This document shows, one piece after another, positions 33,665 through 42,504 of a DNA stretch of 64,000 bases; position 1 is the stretch's first letter, and each line of letters begins with the position of its first letter. Source of the DNA: Gottschalkia acidurici 9a (GTDB taxonomy: Bacteria > Bacillota > Clostridia > Tissierellales > Gottschalkiaceae); NCBI RefSeq assembly GCF_000299355.1, contig NC_018664.1:1-64000 (forward strand), written 5' to 3'. The notes beneath the pieces were generated by a model. The model was given only the letters and a program-made list of their open reading frames with translations. It ran no database searches and had not been told where the DNA came from. Position numbers and translations under genes: made by a program.

Positions 33665-34939
33665 ATGTTAGACATTAAAAGAATAAGAAATAATCCAGAA
33701 GAAGTAAAAAGCCAACTGTCTAAAAGAGGCGGAGAATATAATATAGACTTAATAGTTGAACTAGATGAGAGTAGAAGAAAGCTTCTTGTAGAAGTAGAAG
33801 AAATGAAAGCTAAACAAAATCAAGTATCAAAAGAGATACCAAAGCTTAAAAAAGAGGGAAAAGATGCATCGGAAGTTTTAAAAGAGATGAAAGAATTATC
33901 AGATAAAGTTACCCAAAAAGATATTGAAGTAAAAGAGATAGAAGCTAAGTTACATGATGCAATATTAGAAATACCTAATATACCAAATGCAGACATAGTA
34001 GTGGGAGCTAGTGATGAGGATAATGTAGAGATAAGAAAAGTCGGTGAGCCTCATAACTTTGATTTTGAAGTAAAACCACATTGGGACTTAGGTACAGACT
34101 TAGATATATTAGACTTTGAAAGAGCTACAAAATTAACTGGAGCTAGATTTACACTTTTTAAAGGGCTAGGAGCAACTTTAGAAAGAGCTCTTATAAACTT
34201 CATGCTAAGTACGCATACTACAAAACATGGATATACAGAAGTATCTCCCCCTTTTATGGTGAATAGACAAAGTATGATAGGAACAGGACAGTTACCTAAA
34301 TTTGAAGAAGATATGTTTAAGATATCAGGAAGAGAGTTTTACCTTATACCAACAGCAGAAGTTCCAGTAACTAATATTCATAGAGATGAAATTTTAGATG
34401 AAGAAAAGTTACCACTGTACTATACAGCATATACACCTTGTTTTAGACAAGAAGCAGGATCAGCAGGTAGAGATACTAGGGGAATTATAAGAAATCATCA
34501 GTTTGATAAAATCGAACTAGTAAAATTAGTTAAGCCAGAAAGTTCTTATGAAGAATTAGAAAAGCTTACAGATAATGCAGAGCAAATACTTAAAGCATTA
34601 AACATACCATATAGAGTCGTGGAACTATGTACAGGAGATATAGGATTCTCATCAGCAAAAACTTATGATATAGAAGTATGGATGCCGAGTTATGGAAGAT
34701 ACGTTGAAATATCTTCATGTAGTAACTTTGAAGATTTCCAAGCTAGAAGAGCAAATCTGAGATATAGATCTAAGGAAACAGGAAAACCAGAGTTTGTACA
34801 CACTTTAAACGGATCAGGATTAGCAGTAGGAAGAACATTAGCAGCTCTACTAGAGAACTATCAGCAAGAAGATGGTAGTATAGTGATACCAGAAGCTCTT
34901 AGACCATTTATGGGTGGATTAGAGAAAATAGAGAAGTAA
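33665..34939 (+). CDS. serS: Seryl-tRNA synthetase
   Basis: Class II synthetase of 424 residues. The N-terminal tRNA-binding coiled coil covers about 30-100 ([20 protein letters not shown] onward). Class II motif 2 is [21 protein letters not shown] and motif 3 is [18 protein letters not shown]. The [15 protein letters not shown] loop is typical of SerRS. ATG follows TTAGGAGG. Controlled by the T-box leader. An insertion sequence starts 11 bases after the stop codon. Confidence 0.97.
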   Translation: MLDIKRIRNNPEEVKSQLSKRGGEYNIDLIVELDESRRKLLVEVEEMKAKQNQVSKEIPKLKKEGKDASEVLKEMKELSDKVTQKDIEVKEIEAKLHDAILEIPNIPNADIVVGASDEDNVEIRKVGEPHNFDFEVKPHWDLGTDLDILDFERATKLTGARFTLFKGLGATLERALINFMLSTHTTKHGYTEVSPPFMVNRQSMIGTGQLPKFEEDMFKISGREFYLIPTAEVPVTNIHRDEILDEEKLPLYYTAYTPCFRQEAGSAGRDTRGIIRNHQFDKIELVKLVKPESSYEELEKLTDNAEQILKALNIPYRVVELCTGDIGFSSAKTYDIEVWMPSYGRYVEISSCSNFEDFQARRANLRYRSKETGKPEFVHTLNGSGLAVGRTLAALLENYQQEDGSIVIPEALRPFMGGLEKIEK

Positions 34940-35019
34940 ATAAAAAACCTTGTAGTGAAGTGAACTGAACCAAGCTTAACATACACAAAAAAATAACCCT
35001 ATCGTAGAATATCTTTCAT

Positions 35020-35877
35020 TTATACAAACTGACACCGTTTTTCATGTGGTGTCAGCTTTGTTTTTAGTTGTATACGCTCATAATTGTAGAAATAAATGTA
35101 GTCATCTATGAGTTGGCGAGCTTCATAAATGCTTTTAGGCTTAGCTCTATAAATACATTCAGATTTTAATATTCCAAAGAAGTTCTCAGCACATGCATTG
35201 TCATAACAGTTTCCACGTCTTGACATAGATGGAGTTATACCGTATTCTTTTAGTAGGTTAAAATATCCTTTGGAAGTGTATTGTAACCCTTGGTCACTAT
35301 GGAGTTGCAGCTCTGTAGTGACTTTTTCCTTTCTTTTGGCATGTTTTATTGTATTAAGTACAAGGTTAACTGTTTGTTCTGTTCCAGTTTTGTATGCAAC
35401 TATACTATTGTCATATAGATCTTTAATCATAGACAGATAAAGTATACCTTCAGTTGTATGTATATATGAAATATCAGTTACCCACTTTTGATTTGGTTTA
35501 CTGGCTTTAAAGTCGCGATTTAGAATGTTCTCGTATTTGTGAAGTTGCTTACCCATCTGCTTATATTTTTTACGTCGTCTAATTTGAGAAAGTAGGTTAT
35601 TATGGTTCATAACTTTAAGTACTGTTTTTGCATTTATGATTATATTATAATTACGTTCTAGCCATATTTTAACTCTACGATAGCCATAAGTTCTTCTAGT
35701 TTTCTCTTGACATTGTCTAATTAATTCTATCAAGTGTTCATTTTTACTTGGCTTGTCCATTCGCTTAACAAAGTCATAATATCCACTACGAGATACATTA
35801 AAGAATTTACACATTAAAGATATAGAGTATTTATTTTTGTGTCTATATATTGCTAAATATTTTACTGATGGCCTCAC
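35020..35877 (-). CDS. IS3-family transposase OrfB (DDE integrase)
   Basis: 285 residues with an rve integrase core. Catalytic acids: Asp in KWVTDISYIHT, Asp in LQLHSDQGLQYTS, and Glu in NCYDNACAENFFGILKSE. The N-terminal HTH_21 part reads VSRSGYYDFVKRM and CQEKTRRTYGYRRVKIWLE. It overlaps orfA by four bases, with no separate ribosome binding site, so it is probably made by programmed frameshifting as an OrfAB fusion. Confidence 0.93.
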   Translation of the reverse strand: MRPSVKYLAIYRHKNKYSISLMCKFFNVSRSGYYDFVKRMDKPSKNEHLIELIRQCQEKTRRTYGYRRVKIWLERNYNIIINAKTVLKVMNHNNLLSQIRRRKKYKQMGKQLHKYENILNRDFKASKPNQKWVTDISYIHTTEGILYLSMIKDLYDNSIVAYKTGTEQTVNLVLNTIKHAKRKEKVTTELQLHSDQGLQYTSKGYFNLLKEYGITPSMSRRGNCYDNACAENFFGILKSECIYRAKPKSIYEARQLIDDYIYFYNYERIQLKTKLTPHEKRCQFV

Positions 35878-36188
35878 TTCCTTCCAGCGATTTGAAGAAA
35901 AGAACGTAATAGTTCTACTTCCATTTTTAGTTTTCGTATCTCTGCATCTTTATTTTGATCTGAAGACAGATCACATTTCCTTGGTCTTCCTTTAGGTTTA
36001 GGAATTATACCTTCAGCAATACGTCTTTCTCTTCTCCTTTCACGCTTTAGAAGTTCATTAATTACTAATCCATCTTTTAATCCAAAATACTCTGCTATTT
36101 CTCTATGTGTTTTACCGTCCTTAACCATTTGTTTAACTTCATTTATAATTGTTTTTCCAAAATGTTTCATACCTTTTTTACCTGACAT
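35874..36188 (-). CDS. IS3-family transposase OrfA (helix-turn-helix)
   Basis: 104 residues. The N-terminal HTH (EVKQMVKDGKTHREIAEYFG) binds the element ends. A basic linker KGRPRKC and a C-terminal coiled-coil heptad region (DAEIRKLKMEVELLRSFLQ) for oligomerisation follow. Start lies behind GGGGGTATTTTT in the minus direction. The stop overlaps the orfB start. Confidence 0.9.
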   Translation of the reverse strand: MSGKKGMKHFGKTIINEVKQMVKDGKTHREIAEYFGLKDGLVINELLKRERRRERRIAEGIIPKPKGRPRKCDLSSDQNKDAEIRKLKMEVELLRSFLQIAGRK

Positions 36189-36298
36189 AAAAATACCCCC
36201 AATCGTAGTTTTATTATCCTACAATTAGAGGTATTTTTTCAATGTCTGTTTTTATTGGTTCAGTTCAAAGTTTCACTACAAGGTTTTTTTAACTAAAA

Positions 36299-36815
36299 TT
36301 ATTCAGCTTTTTTATGCCAAGCATGAAGTGCAAGGGCTATACCTATAACATCATAAGCTATAAATACTCTAAAGAATTTTCCTATCTGACCATTATTCAT
36401 AAGATTTTGTCCCGCGACAGGAGAGATTATGAATAATAAGTGGAAGAGGAAAGTCCCAAGTAGCGCCTGACCAAAGGTTGCTTTAGTTACAGATGCATCG
36501 CCTATAAGTAAAGATGTAACAGCAAATAGTCCAACTTGTTCATGAGCAGCATAAGTATTTAAAGTACCCATGTTTTGTAAGAAAATTAGTTGACCCCAAG
36601 CTGCTAAAATAGTAGATATATAATAGTTATTATTCTAGTTTTAAAGAAGTATCTTAAGCCTAAACCAAGAAGTAAAGTTATAGCAATTGTAACTACTGGA
36701 ATAGCTATTCTAGGAATATGTTTTATTTTTATGATATTATCTAAGGCATATTTTATATTTGATAAATCTATACTATTCTGAAGTCCTACTCCAGAAGGAG
36801 GTAATAGCCTTTTTA
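36299..36815 (-). pseudogene. Broken membrane protein gene
   Basis: An ATG-started 90-codon frame (36571-36299) encodes the C-terminal part of a membrane protein: NTYAAHEQVGLFAVTSLL, FLFHLLFIISPVAG and FFRVFIAYDVIGIALALHAW. Upstream, the same chain continues without a start (LAAWGQLIFLQNMG), then a different frame reads RIAIPVVTIAITLLLGLGLRYFF to about 36815, next to a remaining ribosome binding site. So at least one frameshift and a lost start break the gene. Family not recognised. The adjacent IS may be linked to its decay. Confidence 0.65.
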
Positions 36816-37210
36816 AATATTAAAATCCTCCTCTTCAATGATGTTGCTAAATTAAACATATGTAGTTGTAAAAAGCACTTCTACATTAAAGCACAAAAAC
36901 GAGCGGATTTATTAATATATTGATAATATAATTAATATTTATAGTTGAACCATAATATACATATATGTTTATTTGAATAGACTAATGATAAATCTACAGT
37001 CTGGCTATTCGTTCATAAATAAAGCATTAAAGTTAAATAACTTGTAATTAAATCTTATATCTAGAATATAATTTATATAGACATAGAAATTTCTCTTATT
37101 GGAACTTTATAAAGTGCATTCAATTATCATATATTTTTGATATAATAGCTATAAAAGAGTAAAAATAATGAGTTTTTTTGTAGTATAAAAGTATAATTTG
37201 GAGGAAGCTT
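36816..37210. other. Intergenic region before dacF
   Basis: About 395 AT-rich bases. A probable dacF promoter is TTCAAT (37119) with TATAAT (37141). I saw no other gene, repeat or RNA. Confidence 0.5.
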
Positions 37211-38365
37211 ATGAAAAGAAGAATAGCATTGTTATTAAGTTTTTTATTATTATTGCCTAATATATCATATACAGCGCAAAGCTTTGATAATAGAGATGTG
37301 GGTGCTGCAGTACTCGCAGATTATGAAACAGGGGACATACTTTATTCATATAATACTGATATTAGTCTAGAAGTTGCAAGTTTAACGAAAATAATGACTT
37401 ACTTAGTAACTATGGATCAGATTAGTAAGGGAAATGCAAATTTAAAAGATAAAATTACTATAAGTGAAAATGCAGCTCAAAGAGGTGGATCCTCTTTTAA
37501 GCTAAAACCTGGAGAAGAATATACTTTGGATCAGTTATTAGAATCCATTATGATAGTTTCAGCAAATGATTCGTGCATAGCTATAGCAGAGCATATATCA
37601 GGAAGTGAAAAATCTTTCACAAAGCTTATGAATCAAAAAGCACAGGAGATAGGGCTAGAGAAAACATACTTTGCAAGTGTTAACGGATATCCTGATGGAG
37701 ATATTCACAATACTATGAATACTAGTGATATTCTCAAATTAACAAGATATACTATACAACAGTATCCTCAGATTTTAGATATAACTAAAAAAGATGAAAT
37801 AATAGATGATAGAGGATATGAATTTAAGAATACAAATCCATTGATGGGAGTAATCGAAGGCACAAATGGTCTTAAGACTGGGTATACTGATATAGCTAAA
37901 TATTGCTTGGTTTCAACAGTAGATATAAATAGAGAGAATAATCAAGATCAAATGTTAATAGGAATTATAATGGGTGCCCCTAGTGAAAATATTAGAACGG
38001 CAAAAAGTATAGAGTTAATAAATATGGGAATGGATAATAGTTATAAAAAAGAGAAGATACTAGATAAAAATATATCGGTAGGAGAAGGCAACATAATAGA
38101 TGGTATAAAAGAAAACGTGCAACTGTATCCAGTGGAAGATATGTATGGAATAGTAAAAGAAGGACAAGCCATATCCAAAAAAATAAATATGTTCGATCAT
38201 ATAAGTGCTCCTGTAAAAAAAGGTGATGTAGTAGGAGAGATTATAATTGAATATGGAGATAATATAAAAAAGATGGATTTAGTTGTAAATGAAAATATCA
38301 AAAAATCTAATTTTATAAACATGTTTTTCAAATCGGTAAAGGGATTTATATCTTTTATTTTTTAA
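37211..38365 (+). CDS. dacF: D-alanyl-D-alanine carboxypeptidase (DacF/PBP5 type)
   Basis: 384-residue low-molecular-weight penicillin-binding protein that trims the terminal D-Ala from peptidoglycan pentapeptides. Signal peptide at residues 1-22. Catalytic motifs: SLTK (Ser57), SAND near 116, and KTG in GTNGLKTGYT. The C-terminal PBP5-C beta domain follows, then a basic amphipathic tail (NMFFKSVKGFISFIF) for membrane contact. ATG follows TTGGAGGAAG. tadA starts ten bases after the stop. In spore formers DacF-type enzymes tune cortex or cell-wall cross-linking. Confidence 0.92.
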   Translation: MKRRIALLLSFLLLLPNISYTAQSFDNRDVGAAVLADYETGDILYSYNTDISLEVASLTKIMTYLVTMDQISKGNANLKDKITISENAAQRGGSSFKLKPGEEYTLDQLLESIMIVSANDSCIAIAEHISGSEKSFTKLMNQKAQEIGLEKTYFASVNGYPDGDIHNTMNTSDILKLTRYTIQQYPQILDITKKDEIIDDRGYEFKNTNPLMGVIEGTNGLKTGYTDIAKYCLVSTVDINRENNQDQMLIGIIMGAPSENIRTAKSIELINMGMDNSYKKEKILDKNISVGEGNIIDGIKENVQLYPVEDMYGIVKEGQAISKKINMFDHISAPVKKGDVVGEIIIEYGDNIKKMDLVVNENIKKSNFINMFFKSVKGFISFIF

Positions 38366-38375
38366 AGGAGATAAT

Positions 38376-38825
38376 ATGGAAGAATACTTTATGAGAGAGG
38401 CCTTAAATGAAGCATACAAGGCAGAAAGAATAGGAGAAGTTCCCGTAGGAGCTGTGATAGTAAAAGATGAAAAAATAATATCTAGAGGACATAACATGAG
38501 AGAAACTCTAAATGATCCTACTGCTCATGCAGAAATCATAGCTATAAAGAGAGCTAGTGAAGTGTTAGAAAGCTGGAGACTTATAGGGTGTACTATTTAT
38601 GTTACTATAGAACCTTGTTCTATGTGTGCAGGAGCTATAGTAAACTCTAGGATAGAAAAAGTAGCGATAGGGGCATTAGATCCTAAGATGGGTGCTTGCG
38701 GATCTGTAATAAATGTAGTTCAAAATAAGAACTTTAATCATAGGGTAGAAATAACAAAAGGGATATTAGAAACAAAATGTTCATCTATAATGAAAGATTT
38801 TTTTAAAAAACTAAGGTATAGATAG
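38376..38825 (+). CDS. tadA: tRNA-specific adenosine deaminase TadA
   Basis: 149-residue zinc deaminase that makes inosine at the wobble base of tRNA-Arg(ACG). Zinc and catalytic motifs: THAEIIAIKRA with His-Ala-Glu, and EPCSMCAGAIVNSR with the two cysteines. ATG follows AAAGGAGATAAT, ten bases from dacF, so it is probably co-transcribed. In relatives the SRP RNA and dnaX follow; here accessory DNA follows instead. Confidence 0.95.
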   Translation: MEEYFMREALNEAYKAERIGEVPVGAVIVKDEKIISRGHNMRETLNDPTAHAEIIAIKRASEVLESWRLIGCTIYVTIEPCSMCAGAIVNSRIEKVAIGALDPKMGACGSVINVVQNKNFNHRVEITKGILETKCSSIMKDFFKKLRYR

Positions 38826-39018
38826 ATGTAAAACTATTTACTAATTGAACACGATATGGGATATTTATTTTTGCACAGTATTTACTTTATAATAGTTACT
38901 TGATTTTAATTTATTACTTAAGTAATAGCATAGTAAATTTACACTTTAAAATAATATTGTAAAATACTTAAAAATTGTTACAATATTGTTTATAAAGAAA
39001 TTTAAGAGAGGGCGAAAA

Positions 39019-39354
39019 ATGTGAGATATAATATATTTAACTACCAAAGATTTTAATATGTTTAGTTATAATTAGTTTAATCACAGGTAGTCAAGCTACT
39101 TCTTTATTTATAATAGTATATGGTTAGCCCAATCTATAGCTAATTTCTCAGAAAATAAAATAGATATGCTGAATGTGATACAAGATGAAGAGTATACACA
39201 ACGAATAACTAGAGAAGAGTTAATCATTGGATTCTATATAAAGGTTTATAATATAGATAGAGATAGTATTGAAATAAAAAATAATCTCTTTAAAGATACA
39301 AATAACTTGGATGCGCAGAGAGCTTATTTTAAATTAGCTTATTATACTCTTTGA
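39019..39354 (+). pseudogene. SLH-domain gene remnant
   Basis: ATG-less remnant. The recognisable part is 39166-39354: EEYTQRITREELIIGFYIKV and FKDTNNLDAQRAYFKLA, aligning with residues 50-110 of the SLH proteins encoded at 42505 and 44741. A signal-peptide-like stretch upstream is interrupted by stops. It ends in the first SLH repeat. It is the oldest-looking member of the array. The 190 bases between tadA and this remnant hold nothing recognisable. Confidence 0.7.
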
Positions 39355-39391
39355 CGGTAGAATAGAAGTATATGTTTATTCATTATAAGGC

Positions 39392-39434
39392 TATAGTCAA
39401 AACTTATGAATGTTATCCATAAGTTTTAACTATA
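39392..39434. terminator. Terminator after holin operon
   Basis: TATAGTCAAAACTTATG pairs with CATAAGTTTTAACTATA. It lies beyond the stop of the holin-like gene on the minus strand. Confidence 0.75.
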
Positions 39435-39523
39435 ATAAAAGTAAAATTAAATATTAATCAAATAATTTTAGTAAGTCTAAAGATATAACTTTTCTCTAAA
39501 ATGTAAGGTTACATATAGATTCT

Positions 39524-39748
39524 TCAAACTATAACAGACTCTTTTATTTCTTCTACGTCTTTCTTTATTTCTTCAACTATGTAGAACTTCGACGTAAGTT
39601 CTGAAATAATACTTTGATAGTTTTTTTCTCTTTCCTCTTGTCTTAAATCTCTTTTTTCCTGTGTTTTAATAATGTAAAATATAAGAACAATAGAAAGAAC
39701 AGACCAAATACCTTGACTAGAAGCCAACTTTATAACTTCATTTTCCAT
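39524..39748 (-). CDS. BhlA/UviB-type holin-like peptide
   Basis: 74 residues. One N-terminal membrane helix (QGIWSVLSIVLIFYIIKTQ) is followed by a charged RDLRQEEREKNYQSII segment and an amphipathic coiled-coil tail (EEIKKDVEEIKES). This is the layout of BhlA/UviB/TcdE-like small holins: ASSQG start, single helix, RE-rich tail. Family members permeabilise the membrane or help release bacteriocins and toxins. It follows two sigma-like genes in the same direction, as in bacteriocin UviAB loci. ATG follows GAGGTG in the minus direction. Confidence 0.82.
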   Translation of the reverse strand: MENEVIKLASSQGIWSVLSIVLIFYIIKTQEKRDLRQEEREKNYQSIISELTSKFYIVEEIKKDVEEIKESVIV

Positions 39749-39797
39749 ATAAATAACACCTCTTCTAAAGTAAAATATAATAGCTCAATATAAAAAT

Positions 39798-40022
39798 TTA
39801 AAAACTTTGTGATGTATTTTTCTTTATAAATTTAAATCTTCGTATAGCTATTATTAATCTTATAGTTAACTCTTGTACACAATCCTCATTTAACTCTCCG
39901 TTTATATAACTATTTTTTCTAATTAAGGGGTAGAACATTGATATTAGAGTACTCATAGCTACACCATCCCCCTGCTGTGCTTTTACTACCAGTTTTTCTA
40001 ATTTACTGTTCTCAAGGTCCAC
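39798..40022 (-). CDS. Sigma-70 region 2-like protein (half sigma factor)
   Basis: 74 residues resembling only sigma region 1.2/2: LEKLVVKAQQGDGVAMSTLI, then MFYPLIRKNSYINGELNEDCVQELTIRLIIAIRRFKF, which aligns with the region 2.1-2.2 core-binding helices. It has no region 4. A separate region-4 protein is encoded directly upstream. Two-part sigma factors of this sort are known as SigO/RsoA in B. subtilis, and helix-turn-helix half-sigmas occur in clostridial phage-like loci. ATG follows AAGGAAGG in the minus direction. Confidence 0.7.
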   Translation of the reverse strand: MDLENSKLEKLVVKAQQGDGVAMSTLISMFYPLIRKNSYINGELNEDCVQELTIRLIIAIRRFKFIKKNTSQSF

Positions 40023-40049
40023 TTAATACACCTTCCTTAGTTTAATTAT

Positions 40050-40466
40050 TTATTTAGCATCTTCATTAGTATTTAATAAATTAACTTTTAATTTTTTAAA
40101 GGCTGTTCTTTTTATTTTATTTACGTTTTGAAAACTTGTATTTAGTTTTTTTGCAAGATCTCTCTCAGAAGTTTCATTTATTATTACTTCAAAGATAACT
40201 TCTTTTTGTTTTTGGGTCAGTGTTTGAAAGTTTTTTGCCAAGGCTATGTTTTCAAAAGTCTCACAAAAATTATTAAAATCAGTAAAAGCATCTTTGTCTA
40301 TGTCAATATTTTTATCAATAAGAGTATTAATCTTATCTTCCTCATCTTCTTTGGATGTAGTTAAGATCATTTTTTCATGGTTGTACAAATTGCTATTTTT
40401 TTGCTTAAATTTTATCGCGCTATATTGAACTGTTTTTTTTACATAACTTAAAAAATATGCCTTCAT
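40050..40466 (-). CDS. Sigma-70 region 4-like protein (half sigma factor)
   Basis: 138 residues. The C-terminal third is a sigma region 4 helix-turn-helix: LTQKQKEVIFEVIINETSERDLAKKLNTSFQNVNKIKRTAFKKLK. The N-terminal two thirds (KAYFLSYVKKTVQYSAIKFK, acidic middle) do not show a normal region 2. With the region-2-like protein 27 bases downstream it could form a two-subunit sigma factor. A sigma-A-type promoter (TTGCAA, 16 bases, TATATT on the minus strand) lies upstream. Alternative: an ordinary phage-type sigma-4 regulator. Confidence 0.72.
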   Translation of the reverse strand: MKAYFLSYVKKTVQYSAIKFKQKNSNLYNHEKMILTTSKEDEEDKINTLIDKNIDIDKDAFTDFNNFCETFENIALAKNFQTLTQKQKEVIFEVIINETSERDLAKKLNTSFQNVNKIKRTAFKKLKVNLLNTNEDAK

Positions 40467-40629
40467 TATTTATGATACCTCCTACTCCATAATTACTTTA
40501 GATAACAACAATAATTAAATATACGTTTAATATAGTAAGATCCAAATTGATTGCAAAAAATCAACCATTTATAAAAAAATATGGTATTTTAGGGCGAATG
40601 TTGGTAATATATATTAAGGGAGTAGTAAA
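40467..40629. promoter_or_regulatory. Divergent region between sigma operon and SLH pseudogene
   Basis: On the minus side a sigma-A-like promoter serves the half-sigma genes. On the plus side AAATCAACCATTTATAAA (40558-40575) is the same bipartite motif found before both intact SLH genes, followed by a conserved GTTGGTAATATATATTAAGG(GAG) leader up to the pseudogene start. Confidence 0.6.
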
Positions 40630-41587
40630 ATGAAGAAATGTAAACTAGCAAAAATATTAATCAGTGGTATTATTTTAGGAACTATATATTTAAGTGTGAA
40701 TTTTGCTTTTGCAGCAAATAGTGAATGATCTGGACAAAGAATATCTAGCTTTTTTAACAAATGGAATAGAATCACCAAACGTTCTAAAAGATGAAAAATA
40801 TTCTTATACAATAACTAGAGAAAAATTTACAGAATTAATTATAGGGTTTTATGTAAAAGTTAGTAACATAGATAGCGATGATATTGAAATAAATGACAAT
40901 CTTTTTAAAGACACAACTAGTTTAGAGGTACAAAGAGCTTATTTTTTGGAAATAATTCAGGGGATAAGTAAAGATACTTTTAGTCCAAATGATAATATAA
41001 CGAGAGAACAGATAGCGACAATGATAACAAGACTTTTAAAATTAAAAGGGATAGATACTGAAACAAACTATGATTTAAGTTATTGTAAAGACAAAGAAGA
41101 AATCAGCGAATGGGTTCTAACTTCACTATTTTACTTAGTTTAAAATGGAATAATGAAAGGTGTAAATATAAGTAATAGTGATTTATATTTATATACTCAA
41201 GATACATCAATGTAGAAGAAGTTGTAACTATGCTAGATAGAATAGCAGAGAAACATAATTGACTTATTAGATCAAAAGACTTGTATATAAGTGGATTTCT
41301 AGTTTCAAATGATATAGAACTAATATTAAAAGAGCGTGATAAAGATTAATTAATTTGTATAATTAAATGGGAAGAAATAACTAACATTGAGAAAGTAAAA
41401 AAGATTTAATATATACTCAACTAAAATAAATGATTTCATTAATAGAGTTACAATAACAGATATAAAAAACGAATCGTAGAAAGAAAAAGATAGAATTTAT
41501 ACGAATAACTATGAAGTTTATTTGCACAAAGATGGTTATAATGCATGGGTATACTTTATAATATTGTCAGAATATGAAACAAATTAA
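40630..41587 (+). pseudogene. SLH-domain protein gene, decayed
   Basis: Begins MKKCKLAKILISGII with a signal peptide ending NFAFAANSE, then a TGA replaces the Trp of AWSGQ. The frame shifts near 40750. A readable stretch follows (ESPNVLKDEKYSYTITREKF through LKGIDTETNYDLSYCKDKEE). A TAA at 41141 and several later stops end it. Two other stops also replace Trp codons of the paralogs (TGA near 41262 and TAG near 41478). Clearly a dead copy of the 42505 and 44741 genes, with its promoter still visible. Confidence 0.85.
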
Positions 41588-41600
41588 GAGTTAATAAAAT

Positions 41601-41628
41601 AAGAAATCCCCGCAAAAGGGATTTCTTA
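41601..41628. terminator. Convergent terminator
   Basis: AAGAAATCCC and GGGATTTCTT around CGCAAAA. It is homologous in sequence and place to the terminator at 43506-43535. Confidence 0.7.
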
Positions 41629-41633
41629 ATCTT

Positions 41634-41765
41634 AAAGCTTATGAACTCCTATAACATAAGAAGTATTTCTCATACCTGCTACAGCAGTATGGAACTTAAC
41701 TGTAGTTGTTTGACCATTAGGAAGATGTCCAGCAGACAATCCTTTTAATCTATTTTACAACTACC
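41634..41765 (-). pseudogene. C-terminal remnant of the 338-residue protein family
   Basis: Minus-strand DNA here matches the 3' end of the gene at 43540-44556: the residues corresponding to KFHTAVAGMRNTSYVIGVHKL can be read. The rest is absent. It faces the SLH pseudogene exactly as the intact gene faces the intact SLH gene, so the pair was duplicated together. The following 220 bases (41766-41986) show nothing I can identify. Confidence 0.75.
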
Positions 41766-41986
41766 TATTTTTAATAATTTAGTTTGATTTTGAAAGAACT
41801 TTGAGAATCATTCCTCATATACTCTTGATTCATTGTCTATAAGCAATACTTTTCATCCTGAAGTCATTAACTGCCATATTGAGAATTTCAGATATAGAGC
41901 GATACATAAAGTACGGCTCATAGACCTTGCTTTGCTGCTTATTTTAAAATTGAAACGTATACTTGCTCAATACTAACCTAGTAAGA

Positions 41987-42319
41987 TTAATGATTGAATT
42001 CTACTGACATATACTTAAAACCAACATTATCAGGATCTAGCATTTCAACTGTTGCACGAAGTTTTCCGCTTCTAACGTTAGTAAATACTCTATCCGAAGG
42101 GCTAGAAGATGAAATCCAACCCGTTCTTGACCCCGCTTGTAACCATGATCCGTCTGATTGCTTTCTATCTAAATACATTATCCAATCTTGTCTTCCTATA
42201 GAAATGTGAGAAGCTGTACTTAATTCAAACCTAATTTCTACATCGGTACCTGATGAATAACCGCATAAGTCATATCTTATGTTACCACCTTGGAACGTTT
42301 TTGGTAATGAACAAGCCAT
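41987..42319 (-). CDS. Small beta-rich protein of unknown function
   Basis: 110 residues, MACSLPKTFQGGNIRYDLCG at the start, then WIMYLDRKQSDGSWLQAGSR and SGKLRATVEMLDPDNVGFKY. Composition suggests a small all-beta fold, perhaps secreted or surface. There is no signal peptide. Two Cys near the N-terminus. ATG follows AAGGAGG in the minus direction. It shares its upstream region, almost base for base, with the 43540-44556 gene, so both should be regulated alike. No family recognised. Confidence 0.65.
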   Translation of the reverse strand: MACSLPKTFQGGNIRYDLCGYSSGTDVEIRFELSTASHISIGRQDWIMYLDRKQSDGSWLQAGSRTGWISSSSPSDRVFTNVRSGKLRATVEMLDPDNVGFKYMSVEFNH

Positions 42320-42362
42320 AAATAAATACCTCCTTATTTTTTAAAACAATTTATTTTGTTTT

Positions 42363-42504
42363 TGAAATGTAAGTTTAAACTTCTGGCCAGTTTATTTTTC
42401 CTTACACTTATAACAATCTGATTTATGATAAGAAAATCAACCATTTATAAGAAATGTGGAATTTAAGAGACAACTTTGGTAATATGTATTAAAGGAGTGA
42501 TAAA
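42363..42504. promoter_or_regulatory. Divergent promoter region, copy 1
   Basis: About 142 bases identical to 44599-44740. The plus-strand motif is AAATCA-ACCAT-TTATAAG (42434-42451), before the SLH gene. The minus-strand motif is AAATCA-GATTG-TTATAAG (42424-42407), before the 110-residue gene. The same bipartite sequence in both directions suggests a shared sigma factor or regulator. Confidence 0.65.

Larger units (their letters stand above)
34951..36280 (-). mobile_element. IS3-family insertion sequence (IS150-like)
   Basis: About 1.33 kb with two overlapping reading frames. Terminal inverted repeats: the left end starts TGTAGTGAAGTGAACTGAACCAA and the right end reads TGTAGTGAAACTTTGAACTGAACCAA on the opposite strand. 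TG...CA ends fit IS3 elements. The bases just outside (AAAAAACCT on the left, AGGTTTTTTT on the right) are also inverted repeats. They are either the outer part of the element's ends or the two arms of the serS terminator split by the insertion. No clear 3-4 bp target duplication. Both ORFs are intact, so the element may be active. Confidence 0.85.

Noticed and set aside
38826-39018. SRP RNA gene after tadA, as expected from related gene orders
   Set aside because: No SRP RNA core motif (GGAA tetraloop with flanking conserved bases) is visible here.
39524-40466. Prophage remnant
   Set aside because: The holin-like and sigma-like genes occur in phages, but there is no integrase, capsid, tail or lysin gene nearby. 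A bacteriocin/toxin-release type locus fits better.
40732-41480. Several Trp codons of the SLH paralogs are TGA or TAG in the copy at 40630; possible stop-codon recoding
   Set aside because: The intact paralogs use TGG at these sites, the copy also has a frameshift and other stops (TAA), and all essential genes in the window use the standard code. Simple decay explains it.
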